Shown: positions 1 to 5,822, numbered from the stretch's first letter. The stretch: 8,656 bases of DNA from Clostridium sp. CAG:575 (GCA_000435535.1 FR884564.1:16036-24691); one strand, 5' to 3'. Numbers and translations: made by a program. Notes: generated by a model not told the origin, from the letters alone.

Positions 1-491
1 ATAAATTAGATGAAGTGAATATAGCAGAATTGTGGGACCCTAAAATAATGGAGCCTGATAAAATGGGTGGATTTAATTTTGGAACCGAAGATAAAATTTT
101 AAGATGGTTACATAGAGGGGATACAATTTATGATGTAGATATCCCTGATGATGCTGAAGTGATTTTATGTGATGAAAGTAAAGGCGTTTATAGATCAAAT
201 AAAATTATTGTGTCAAATCCTAAAAAAATCACAGATGATTTAGTAATTGATTTATATAAAAAAACAACATTATCAAATAAAATATTAGCAGACTGTTTAG
301 TAACACTAATTTGGAAAGATAGAATTAAAATAAGTAAATATATTATAAATGATAGAGTTAATAAAAATAATGTTGATGAATTTTATACAGAATTTATGAA
401 TTATTCTTCTAAAAATAATTTTGAAAATGATGAATTAAAAGCTAAGTATAAAGAATTAGAAGATATGTTATTAAAAATAAAAATGAATTAG
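1..491 (+). CDS. Hypothetical protein, 3' part (5' end outside window)
   Basis: The reading frame is open from position 3 with no stop upstream, so the gene starts before the window. The GTG at position 15 has no ribosome binding site and is most likely internal. About 162 residues are visible. The first half is compact, with a motif of the form GGFNFGTEDKILRWLHRG followed by TIYDVDIPDDAEVIL. The second half is charged and helical (DDLVIDLYKKTTLSNKIL, then NDRVNKNNVDEFYTEF), ending in a lysine- and glutamate-rich helix that could be a coiled coil. There is no signal peptide or membrane segment in the visible part. I cannot assign a function or named family. The pattern recalls an uncharacterised protein family of gut Bacillota, but that is memory rather than a search. 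It is followed 41 bp later by rbgA on the same strand with no terminator between them. Confidence 0.7.
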   Translation, partial: KLDEVNIAELWDPKIMEPDKMGGFNFGTEDKILRWLHRGDTIYDVDIPDDAEVILCDESKGVYRSNKIIVSNPKKITDDLVIDLYKKTTLSNKILADCLVTLIWKDRIKISKYIINDRVNKNNVDEFYTEFMNYSSKNNFENDELKAKYKELEDMLLKIKMN

Positions 492-531
492 TGATACTTT
501 AGTAAAAAAATATCAAAGGAAGTGATAAATA

Positions 532-1482
532 ATGGACATGTATCAAAAAGGAGAAATGAGAAAAAATAAAAAGATGGATGAAAATAAAAAAAGTTTACCA
601 TCTACGAGTATCAATTGGTACCCAGGTCACATGGCAAAAACCAGAAGACAAATAACAGAAGACCTAAAATTAGTAGACATTGTAATAGAATTATTAGATG
701 CACGTATACCAATATCAAGCCAAAATCCAAACATAGCAGAAATAACAAAAAACAAAAAGAAAATAATAGTATTAAATAAATGTGATTTATCAGATGACAC
801 GCAAAATAAAAAATGGATAGAATACTTTAAAAATAAAGGGTTAACTGCAGTACTAGTAGATTCTAATTCAGGAAAAGGAATAGATAACTGCATAAAAGAA
901 ATAGAAAATATCATGAAAGAAGAATTAGAACTTCAAGCAGCCAAAGGAAGAACAGGAAGAAGAATAAAAGCAATGATATTAGGAATTCCAAATGTGGGTA
1001 AATCATCATTTATAAACAGAATTGCAAAAAGAACAACTGCAAATGTGGGCAATAAACCAGGTGTAACAAAACAAAAGCAATGGATACGAATTAATGAAAA
1101 AATAGAATTATTAGATACTCCAGGAGTATTGTGGCCAAAATTTGAAAGTGAGGAAGTAGCATTAAATTTATGTTTTACAGGTTCTATCAAAGAAGAAATT
1201 TTAGACAAGCTTGAAATAGCATACAAACTCACAGAATTCTTATTGAAAAATTACAGAAAAAAACTATGTGATAGATATAAAATAACAGAAGGTTTCATAG
1301 AAGAGACATTAGCACAAGAACAACCAGAAAATGTAAATATTTATGAAATTATGCTAGAAATAGGAAAGAAAAGAGGATGTATAATGTCAGGTGGCAGAGT
1401 TGATGAAGAAAAAACAGCAAGAATATTATTAGACGAATTTAAAAATGGACAATTAGGAAAAATTACGATAGAAAGAGTATAA
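532..1482 (+). CDS. rbgA: Ribosome biogenesis GTPase RbgA (YlqF)
   Basis: This cytoplasmic GTPase binds the late 45S/50S precursor and is needed for final maturation of the large ribosomal subunit. It has the circularly permuted GTPase order of the YlqF/YawG family: G4 NKCD at residues 82-85, then the G1 P-loop GIPNVGKS at 151-158, the G2 threonine in GVTK near 179, and G3 DTPG at 195-198. The family signature WYPGHMAKTRRQ lies at 29-40, and the C-terminal half is the helical RNA-binding region. At 316 aa it exceeds the B. subtilis protein (about 282 aa). The difference is a lysine-rich N-terminal extension of about 25 residues. The start at 532 is chosen because AAAGGAAG (516-523) is well placed; an internal ATG at 556 has an AAGGAG only 2 bases away, which is too close. 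All GTPase motifs are intact. mrnC follows 38 bp downstream, probably cotranscribed. Confidence 0.96.
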   Translation: MDMYQKGEMRKNKKMDENKKSLPSTSINWYPGHMAKTRRQITEDLKLVDIVIELLDARIPISSQNPNIAEITKNKKKIIVLNKCDLSDDTQNKKWIEYFKNKGLTAVLVDSNSGKGIDNCIKEIENIMKEELELQAAKGRTGRRIKAMILGIPNVGKSSFINRIAKRTTANVGNKPGVTKQKQWIRINEKIELLDTPGVLWPKFESEEVALNLCFTGSIKEEILDKLEIAYKLTEFLLKNYRKKLCDRYKITEGFIEETLAQEQPENVNIYEIMLEIGKKRGCIMSGGRVDEEKTARILLDEFKNGQLGKITIERV

Positions 1483-1520
1483 AAACAGAAGGATAGAAAA
1501 AACAAGGAGAATAAAAAAGT

Positions 1521-1913
1521 ATGGAAGAATTTATTGAATTAAAAAGAGATATAACAGAAGTGAAATTAATGCCACCACTAACATGGGCATATATAGGAGA
1601 TTGTGTTTATGAACTATATATAAGAACTAAGTTAGTAAATGAAACTAAGTTAAAACCACATGAGTTACATATAAAGGCAATAGGATATGTAAAAGCTAAA
1701 GCACAAGCAGAAATATTAAAAAATATTTATGATAAATTAACAGAAGAAGAAAAAGATATAGTTAGAAGAGGAAGAAATGCAGAAAATCATCATCTTCCAA
1801 AAAATGCAAATGTACAGGAATATATGTATTCAACAGCATTTGAAGCATTAATAGGGTATTTATATTTAACAAAACAAAATGAAAGACTTAAAGAAATATT
1901 AGAAATTACTTGA
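1521..1913 (+). CDS. mrnC: Mini-ribonuclease III
   Basis: This is a dimeric RNase III-fold nuclease without the double-stranded RNA-binding domain. In B. subtilis it matures the ends of 23S rRNA. The 130-aa protein is close to the usual family length of about 130-145. The catalytic acidic residues are visible: Asp27 in YIGDCVYELYIR and Glu108 in STAFEALIGYLYLT. Between them is the family segment RRGRNAENHHLPKNA, placed in the usual position before the second catalytic helix. The start is supported by AAGGAG at 1504-1509, 11 bases upstream. Placement right after rbgA groups two large-subunit maturation functions in one probable operon; in Bacillus mrnC instead sits beside cysS. Its TGA stop lies inside the -35 box of the tRNA promoter that follows. 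Confidence 0.93.
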   Translation: MEEFIELKRDITEVKLMPPLTWAYIGDCVYELYIRTKLVNETKLKPHELHIKAIGYVKAKAQAEILKNIYDKLTEEEKDIVRRGRNAENHHLPKNANVQEYMYSTAFEALIGYLYLTKQNERLKEILEIT

Positions 1914-1951
1914 CTTAATAACTAAAAAATGGTATAAATAGTTAAGTCAAG
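1909..1951. repeat. 10-bp perfect inverted repeat around the tRNA promoter
   Basis: CTTGACTTAA (1909-1918) and TTAAGTCAAG (1942-1951) are perfect inverted copies flanking a 23-base spacer that carries the -10 box. In the mrnC transcript this could fold into a hairpin just past the stop codon and just before the tRNA 5' end. No T-run follows, so it does not look like an intrinsic terminator. A role in RNA processing between mrnC and the tRNA is possible but unproven. Confidence 0.6.
1910..1938 (+). promoter_or_regulatory. Housekeeping sigma promoter for tRNA-Glu
   Basis: TTGACT (1910-1915) and TATAAA (1933-1938) are separated by exactly 17 bp, close to the sigma-A consensus. Transcription would start near 1945, leaving a leader of about 9 bases before the tRNA. 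The -35 box overlaps the mrnC stop codon, so there is almost no spacer between the genes. Assignment is by consensus match and position. Confidence 0.75.
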
Positions 1952-1953
1952 AA

Positions 1954-2028
1954 GGCCCCTTGGTCAAGCGGTTAAGACGCCACCCTCTCAAGGTGGAATC
2001 ATGGGTTCGATTCCCGTAGGGGTCACCA
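1954..2028 (+). tRNA. tRNA-Glu (anticodon CTC); prophage attachment site
   Basis: A full cloverleaf can be drawn. The acceptor stem is GGCCCCT (1954-1960) with AGGGGTC (2018-2024), including one G-T pair. The anticodon stem is CCACC (1980-1984) with GGTGG (1992-1996), around the loop CTCTCAA, giving anticodon CTC at 1987-1989, which reads GAG. The T arm is GGG TTCGATT CCC. The 3' CCA is encoded (2026-2028). A consensus promoter lies just upstream. The phage integrase gene starts its 3' end about 90 bp downstream and points toward the tRNA. This is the classical layout for insertion into a tRNA 3' end, with the element restoring the tRNA sequence. The extent of the att core cannot be fixed without the other end. 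Confidence 0.95.
2004..2028. other. Probable attL core in the tRNA 3' half
   Basis: The host-like sequence ends and phage-type sequence begins at the tRNA 3' end. Tyrosine integrases that use tRNA genes usually recombine within the T arm to 3' end, so the core is inferred to lie here. The boundaries are a guess: the matching attR copy is outside the window. No second copy of this segment occurs within the window by eye. Confidence 0.5.
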
Positions 2029-2042
2029 AAAACACAAAGACT

Positions 2043-2087
2043 TAGAGTATCAACAATTATATTAAATAATCTTGATACTCTATTTTT
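2043..2087 (+). terminator. Rho-independent terminator after the tRNA
   Basis: The perfect 11-bp stem TAGAGTATCAA (2043-2053) / TTGATACTCTA (2072-2082) has an 18-base AT-rich loop and is followed directly by TTTTT (2083-2087). It would end the tRNA transcript on the + strand. Read on the minus strand the same stem is followed by a T-rich stretch (about 2029-2042), so it may also stop transcripts leaving the integrase gene. The long loop makes it a weaker-than-ideal hairpin. Confidence 0.75.
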
Positions 2088-2090
2088 GAG

Positions 2091-2112
2091 TTTAACACTT
2101 TTTTAACACTTT
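2091..2112. repeat. Tandem 11-bp repeat, possible integrase arm sites
   Basis: TTTAACACTTT occurs twice with no gap (2091-2101 and 2102-2112), about one helical turn apart and on the same face of DNA, between the tRNA and the integrase stop codon. Tyrosine integrases with an N-terminal arm-binding domain bind short direct repeats flanking the att core, as known for lambda and Tn916. The location and period fit that role, but binding is inferred. A third exact copy occurs inside the integrase gene at 2714-2724, where it may be chance. Confidence 0.45.
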
Positions 2113-2119
2113 AGTTTTC

Positions 2120-3229
2120 TTATAAGAGACTATTTATTCTATTTACAGCATCGACTTTTGTCTTAGGCAATACATGCAAATATATTTGTGTAATAGTAAT
2201 ATCTGAATGCCCCATTAAATCTTGTACAGTTTTTAAATCTACACCATGAGATAAAAGCATAGTGGCATAAGTATGTCTTAAGCTATGAAATTTTTTATAT
2301 GGTATTTTACTAGCACTTAATACTTTTTTCCAATTTCCAAATAAAGTTTTAGCAGAAATAGGTTCTCCATTCTCACTAAAAACAAATTCTGATTCTTTTT
2401 TCATATTAGATAACATATTTACTAGCCTATCAGGTAAATCTACTCTACGAACTGAATTTTGCGTTTTAGGAGTATTATATATTGTTTCTAATTGTTTATT
2501 TCCATGATCATCAAAAACATATACTTTTTTTACGGTTTCTTTTACTTCTAAATATTTTTCATTAAGATTAACATTTTTCCATTTTAATGCCAATAATTCT
2601 CCTTGTCTTAATCCAGTTCCAAGAGCCATTAAAATTAGATTCTCAAACTTATGACCAGCAAAAGCTTCTTTTAATTGTTTTATTTCATCTTCATTAAAAT
2701 ATTCAATGTCAGATTTAACACTTTTTTTAACATTCTTATTTGGAATAGTAATGTTATTACAAGGATTCTTCAATATAAATCCTTCCTTTTCTGCATATGA
2801 AAAGAATTGTTTTAATAGCTTATTTAATTTATTTATTTGAGAATATGTCTTATTTTTTCCTAGTTTATTATAGTATTCTTGTATTTGAATAGATTTTGTA
2901 TTATAGACTTTTAATCCGGATATATCAGTATCTTTAATATAATTTCTGTAAGTTCCTTCGTATGATTGAAAAGAAGATGGCTTAATTTCGTTTTTCTTTA
3001 TTTGAAATAACCATTTATATATTAATTCATCAATAGTTACATTTTCAAAATCCAAAGACATACCATTTTTTATTTTATTTATATATTCTTCTGCTTTTTC
3101 TTCAGCTTCTTTTTTTCCTGTTCCATAGAATTGTTTTCTTATAGGTGTTCCATCAGCTTTGTGACCAATTGTCTTTACTATTCTAAAATATTCTTTTCCA
3201 TTAGATTCAAAATTAGTTCTTTTAGCCAT
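2120..3229 (-). CDS. int: Phage tyrosine-family site-specific integrase
   Basis: The enzyme cuts and rejoins DNA at att sites through a 3'-phosphotyrosine to integrate and excise the phage. The 369-aa protein has the usual three parts. An N-terminal arm-type DNA-binding domain covers about 1-60 ([28 protein letters not shown]). A SAM-like core-binding domain covers about 63-160. The catalytic domain covers about 175-369. All catalytic residues are visible: Arg208 in [11 protein letters not shown], a candidate Lys255 in [10 protein letters not shown], His315 and Arg318 in [12 protein letters not shown], His341 in GHSDITIT, and the nucleophile Tyr350 in QIYLHV. The start is set by AAGGAGG at 3235-3241, 5 bases before the ATG. 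The gene is next to the tRNA attachment site, as is typical. It lies behind the repressor gene on the same strand but is separated from it by a terminator-like hairpin. Confidence 0.96.
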   Translation of the reverse strand: MAKRTNFESNGKEYFRIVKTIGHKADGTPIRKQFYGTGKKEAEEKAEEYINKIKNGMSLDFENVTIDELIYKWLFQIKKNEIKPSSFQSYEGTYRNYIKDTDISGLKVYNTKSIQIQEYYNKLGKNKTYSQINKLNKLLKQFFSYAEKEGFILKNPCNNITIPNKNVKKSVKSDIEYFNEDEIKQLKEAFAGHKFENLILMALGTGLRQGELLALKWKNVNLNEKYLEVKETVKKVYVFDDHGNKQLETIYNTPKTQNSVRRVDLPDRLVNMLSNMKKESEFVFSENGEPISAKTLFGNWKKVLSASKIPYKKFHSLRHTYATMLLSHGVDLKTVQDLMGHSDITITQIYLHVLPKTKVDAVNRINSLL

Positions 3230-3240
3230 GTTTTCCTCCT

Positions 3241-3272
3241 TAAAAAATAAGATAAGTATTTCTACTTATCTT
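3241..3272 (-). terminator. Intrinsic terminator between repressor and integrase
   Basis: On the minus strand a perfect 10-bp stem, AAGATAAGTA (3272-3263) with TACTTATCTT (3258-3249), closes on a GAAA tetraloop and is followed by ATTTTTTA. This is a good rho-independent terminator for the repressor transcript. The T-run runs straight into the AAGGAGG of int, so the terminator occupies the int leader. Integrase expression would then need read-through or a promoter that I cannot identify with confidence. Confidence 0.75.
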
Positions 3273-3276
3273 TAGT

Positions 3277-4314
3277 TTAAAATTTCCCGAATTGCCCAAT
3301 TGCTTTTCCTATAATTTGAAATTTAGTTTCTTTCAAATTAATTACTATTGGTTCCATAGGTAATGTAGACATAGGTTCTAGCATAACAATTTCATCATTT
3401 ATTTTTTTATATCTTTTAAGTGTTGCTTCATCATCTCCATTAACAATTGCAACAATTATATCTCCATTTTCTGCGTAGTCTTGTTTGTGGATTAAAGCAT
3501 AATCACCATTGTGAACTTTTAAATTCATACTTTCTCCAGATACCTTTAAATAAAAATAGTCATCAGGTGTTGTCATTCCATATATATTAGGGTCTATTGG
3601 TAAATAGCCTTCTAAATATTCTTCTGCTAATATTGGTTGTCCTGCTGCTATTTTACCTAGGACGGGGATGTTAAATAAATAATTATTTTTAGTAACATTA
3701 GTTTGTTGTATTTTTTCAGTAAAATCAGATTCGAGATTTTCTAATTGTTTTATATAATTTAAATAATTAATTCTAGAATCTATTTCTGCTTTTGTATCAT
3801 AAGTTCTGTTTATAATCCTTTTTGATGCATCAGATAAAATATATAATCTAAAAGCTTGTTTCATATTAGAGACATTATATTGCTCAGAAGGAAGACTTTG
3901 AATTTTTTTTAATATTTTTCTTTCAATATTAGCAATCGAATTACCATTCTTATATAATTCGAAATATTCTTTATAAATCTTATCTAAAAAATTTTTTTCA
4001 TTATTGTTGAGAGAAAGATTTTTTATAAGATTATCATAAGATAATATTTTTTCTGCATTTTTTGTTTTTTCTAAATTATCTCCATTAGTAATGTATCCAC
4101 AGATATTCATTAGATTATTATAAGATACTACACCGTTAGAATTAATAGCTATTTTCATTAGAATTTTAGGAGTAGGAGGATTATCAAGTTTCATATTTAT
4201 ATATTTTGATAAATAGGTTCGATTTACCTCTGATTTTTCAGAAAATTCACTAATGGACGTATAGGTGTCTGTAATTTTCTGTAATATATATGAAAATTTT
4301 TTCTTATCAAACAT
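3277..4314 (-). CDS. CI/LexA-type S24 phage repressor, unusually long
   Basis: This is the likely lysogeny repressor: an N-terminal helix-turn-helix binds operators, and a C-terminal LexA-like S24 domain self-cleaves during the SOS response. The HTH lies at about 17-45 (SISEFSEKSEVNRTYLSKYI). The S24 domain starts near 215 (IPVLGKIAAGQP). The probable cleavage bond is Ala224-Gly225, with catalytic Ser262 in SGESM and Lys300 in EATLKRYKK. The C-terminus carries the family strand FQIIGKAIGQF. At 345 aa it is longer than typical CI-like repressors (about 200-260). The extra length is a helical, charged region at about 80-205 that I do not recognise. The start has AAAGG at 4324-4328. It diverges from the cro-like gene across the operator region, and one operator overlaps its own -35 box, so it probably autoregulates. 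ImmA is not seen here, consistent with self-cleavage. Confidence 0.92.
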   Translation of the reverse strand: MFDKKKFSYILQKITDTYTSISEFSEKSEVNRTYLSKYINMKLDNPPTPKILMKIAINSNGVVSYNNLMNICGYITNGDNLEKTKNAEKILSYDNLIKNLSLNNNEKNFLDKIYKEYFELYKNGNSIANIERKILKKIQSLPSEQYNVSNMKQAFRLYILSDASKRIINRTYDTKAEIDSRINYLNYIKQLENLESDFTEKIQQTNVTKNNYLFNIPVLGKIAAGQPILAEEYLEGYLPIDPNIYGMTTPDDYFYLKVSGESMNLKVHNGDYALIHKQDYAENGDIIVAIVNGDDEATLKRYKKINDEIVMLEPMSTLPMEPIVINLKETKFQIIGKAIGQFGKF

Positions 4315-4349
4315 AATATCATTCCTTTCATGTGAAGTAATTTAACAAT

Positions 4350-4378
4350 ATTATACATCAAATTGTGAAAAAATGCAA
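4350..4378 (-). promoter_or_regulatory. Leftward promoter for the repressor
   Basis: On the minus strand TATAAT (4355-4350) is a perfect -10 box. A -35-like TTGCAT (4378-4373) lies 17 bp upstream. The start would be near 4343, about 29 bases before the repressor ATG. The -35 box is inside the operator-like site at 4364-4380. The weak -35 and perfect -10 fit a regulated maintenance promoter. Confidence 0.65.
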
Positions 4379-4477
4379 CAAAATAAACATAAAAATAAAA
4401 AATGTAAAAAAAAATCACAAAAACTATTGACAATTTTTTTCACAGATGATAATATGTGACTGTAAAAAAAAATCACA
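4364..4477. promoter_or_regulatory. Array of four 17-bp repressor operator-like sites
   Basis: Four sites share the partly symmetric pattern TG(T/A)-N9-TCACA, which is TGT-N11-ACA in three of them. Site 1 (4364-4380, read on the minus strand) is TGTTGCATTTTTTCACA. Site 2 (4403-4419) and site 4 (4461-4477) are identical: TGTAAAAAAAAATCACA. Site 3 (4428-4444) is TGACAATTTTTTTCACA. The sites lie entirely in the divergent repressor/cro spacer. Site 1 covers the leftward -35 box, site 3 covers the rightward -35 box, and site 4 lies just downstream of the rightward start. This is the layout expected of an immunity region. The A/T-tract centres may bend DNA. Which of the two regulators binds is inferred. 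Confidence 0.7.
4427..4455 (+). promoter_or_regulatory. Rightward early promoter for the cro-like operon
   Basis: A perfect -35 box TTGACA (4427-4432) is followed after 17 bp by TAATAT (4450-4455). An alternative -10, GATAAT at 4448-4453, leaves 15 bp. The start would fall near 4462. Operator site 3 covers the -35 box and site 4 the start region, so repressor binding would block it. A second symmetric element, TCACA-N10-TGTGA, spans 4440-4459. Confidence 0.7.
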
Positions 4478-4496
4478 CAAGAAAGGAAGTGAAATT

Positions 4497-4712
4497 ATGA
4501 CACCTAATATTAAAGCTTTGCTAAAATTACTAAAAACTCATTTTAATAATAATCAGTCAGAAATGGCTAGGGCTTTTAAGGTTGAACGCTCTCATTTAAA
4601 TAAAATGTTTAAATGTAATGGTAAAGGAGCAGGAGCAACAATTTGCGGTGCAATAATAAAATATTGTAATAATAATAATTTAGATTACACAAAATATATT
4701 TTTTTAAAATGA
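4497..4712 (+). CDS. Cro-like small helix-turn-helix regulator
   Basis: A 71-aa DNA-binding protein, the first gene of the rightward operon and divergent from the repressor, which is where phage Cro proteins are found. A helix-turn-helix is visible at about 18-38 (QSEMARAFKVERSHLNKMFK). The start at 4497 has GAAAGGAAGTGA just upstream. An in-frame ATG at 4446 lies within the promoter and operators and cannot be used by a transcript starting near 4462. The likely role is to repress the leftward promoter and commit to lytic growth, inferred from position and fold. It could equally be an activator or antirepressor. Confidence 0.8.
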   Translation: MTPNIKALLKLLKTHFNNNQSEMARAFKVERSHLNKMFKCNGKGAGATICGAIIKYCNNNNLDYTKYIFLK

Positions 4713-4745
4713 AATGTGAAAAAAATTAACGAAAAGGAGGGAACG

Positions 4746-4991
4746 ATGGCAATACCTAAATATGTTTCAGCAGAAGAATATTCAAGGCAAAGTGGAATAG
4801 GAGTCGAAGAGGTTAAAAGATTGTGTAGAACGAATCAATTAAAACATTTTATGACAGAAGGTGGATACTACAAAATAGCAACTGATAGTGATTCTGTTCC
4901 AATAGAACTATTTGAAGAAGAGAAAAAGAAAAGAATTGAAGCAGAAACAACATTACAATTATTACAAAAGATTTTATTAGAAAAGAAGTGA
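4746..4991 (+). CDS. Excisionase-like / MerR-type wHTH protein
   Basis: An 81-aa protein with a winged helix-turn-helix of the excisionase/MerR type at about 5-45: YVSAEEYSRQSGIGVEEVKR is the helix pair, and GGYYKIATDSD fits the wing. A glutamate- and lysine-rich helix follows (about 53-81, EEEKKKRIEAETTLQLLQK), probably a short coiled coil for dimerisation. The start at 4746 is fixed by AAGGAGG at 4734-4740, 5 bases upstream; an in-frame GTG at 4716 overlaps nothing useful. It could be the Xis partner of the integrase or a second early regulator. It is not beside int, so the excisionase role is tentative. Its TGA overlaps the ATG of the next tiny gene by one base. Confidence 0.72.
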   Translation: MAIPKYVSAEEYSRQSGIGVEEVKRLCRTNQLKHFMTEGGYYKIATDSDSVPIELFEEEKKKRIEAETTLQLLQKILLEKK

Positions 4992-5077
4992 TGAATATGT
5001 TTAGTGTAGCATTAGCAATATTTTGTGCAATATCAATTGGACTAGCATTAGAAAAAGACAAAAAGAATGGTAGATAG
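4991..5077 (+). CDS. 28-aa putative single-pass membrane microprotein
   Basis: The ATG at 4991 shares its A with the preceding TGA, indicating translational coupling. The product has a hydrophobic helix at about residues 4-19 (FSVALAIFCAISIGLA) followed by a lysine-rich tail ending EKDKKNGR. That pattern fits an inner-membrane peptide with a cytoplasmic positive tail. A second ATG at 4997 would shorten it by two residues and has AGAAGTGATG upstream. I do not recognise a family. Its place in a tight gene chain, with the next ribosome binding site overlapping its end, supports it being real. Confidence 0.5.
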   Translation: MNMFSVALAIFCAISIGLALEKDKKNGR

Positions 5078-5093
5078 AAAGGAGAAAAATAAT

Positions 5094-5264
5094 ATGCAAG
5101 ATTTATATAGAATAATGCAAATATTTAATATTCAAGATTATTCAAAAGAATTGTTATTTAATTCAGAAACTGAACGACAAGAAAGAAATGCAAGAAGTCT
5201 TTTAGAAAGAACTAATACTGAATTAAAAATGCTATACATCCCAACACCAATTGAAAATGTATAG
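5094..5264 (+). CDS. Small hypothetical phage protein, 56 aa
   Basis: The start at 5094 has AAAGGAG at 5078-5084, about 9 bases upstream. An in-frame GTG-type start at 5067 overlaps the previous gene and lacks such a site. The protein begins MQDLYRIMQIF, is charged in the middle (SETERQERNARSLLERTNTE) and ends LYIPTPIENV. It looks like one or two amphipathic helices with a short tail. No recognised family, no membrane segment. Its position in the early operon suggests a small phage accessory factor. Confidence 0.6.
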   Translation: MQDLYRIMQIFNIQDYSKELLFNSETERQERNARSLLERTNTELKMLYIPTPIENV

Positions 5265-5293
5265 CAAATAAGAATTTAGATAAATCCATCTTA

Positions 5294-5307
5294 CTGTAAT
5301 TATACAG
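5294..5307. repeat. Short palindrome in the spacer before the Gp157 gene
   Basis: CTGTA-ATTA-TACAG is a perfect 5-bp inverted repeat with a 4-base centre, in the only spacer over 60 bp in this part of the early operon. It could be a regulator site or a weak RNA hairpin; no T-run follows. Palindromes this short are common in AT-rich DNA. Confidence 0.3.
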
Positions 5308-5330
5308 CAAAATGGTAGAAAGGTCAAGAA

Positions 5331-5822
5331 ATGAGTAGATTATATGAATTAAAAGAAAATTATAAGCAAATAGCAAGTATGCTGTATGAAGAAGAAATTG
5401 ATGAGCAATGTATATTAGATACATTAGAAAGTATAGAAGGAGAAATTGAAGATAAGGCAGACAATTATGCAGTGATAATTAAAGAACTTTTAGGAGATGC
5501 AGAAATTTGTAAACAAGAGAAATTAAGATTAGAAGCAAGACAAAAAAGTTTTGAAAACAGAGCAAAATTATTAAAAGATAAACTTGAAGAAACTATGATA
5601 GAAACTGGAAAAACTAAATTTAAAACAGCTAAATTTAGTTTTGGAATACAAAAAAATGGTGGACTAGCACCATTATGGGTTGATGAAGATTATAGCAATA
5701 TACCTCAAAAATACTTAAAAGTTGAACCTGATAATACAAAAATAAGACAAGCATTAGATGCAGGAGAAAACATAATATTTGCACATTATGAAGAAAGAGG
5801 AGAAAGTTTGAGGATTAGATAA
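5331..5822 (+). CDS. Siphovirus Gp157-like protein
   Basis: A 163-aa protein matching the Gp157 family (Pfam PF05565) in layout. The N-terminal two thirds are a long helical, coiled-coil-rich region (LYELKENYKQIASMLYEEE; EDKADNYAVIIKELLGDAE; KLRLEARQKSFENRAKLLKD). After that comes the family-type segment with TKFKTAKFSFGIQKN, IPQKYLKVEPDNTKIRQAL and an ending near IIFAHYEERGESLRIR. The family was named from Streptococcus thermophilus phages, where carriage by bacteria was linked to phage resistance; the molecular function is unclear. It is routinely found beside phage recombination genes, as here, upstream of a Sak4-like ATPase and an SSB. The start is supported by GAAAGG at 5318-5323. Its TAA overlaps the ATG of the next gene by one base. 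Confidence 0.85.
   Translation: MSRLYELKENYKQIASMLYEEEIDEQCILDTLESIEGEIEDKADNYAVIIKELLGDAEICKQEKLRLEARQKSFENRAKLLKDKLEETMIETGKTKFKTAKFSFGIQKNGGLAPLWVDEDYSNIPQKYLKVEPDNTKIRQALDAGENIIFAHYEERGESLRIR

Noticed and set aside
627..1232. Two minus-strand open frames of 95 and 99 codons inside rbgA
   Set aside because: They are antisense to a strongly conserved GTPase gene, lack ribosome binding sites and have low-complexity Ser/Phe/Ile-rich products typical of the reverse of A-rich coding DNA.
2714..2736. Copy of the 11-bp att-side repeat inside the integrase gene
   Set aside because: It encodes an ordinary Lys/Ser/Val stretch and could arise by chance in AT-rich DNA, so it is mentioned but not called a site.
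4381..4410. A-rich tracts that might look like a CRISPR leader or origin repeats
   Set aside because: No regular repeat-spacer structure or iterons are present; the only exact repeat here is the operator pair.
4224..4433. Minus-strand 69-codon frame across the repressor start and operator region
   Set aside because: It overlaps the repressor N-terminus in another frame and runs through the promoters and operators; the product is Phe/Tyr/Val-rich from T-tracts.
4446..4496. Upstream ATG of the cro-like frame
   Set aside because: It lies in the -10 region of the rightward promoter, before the expected transcription start, and the ATG at 4497 has a far better ribosome binding site.
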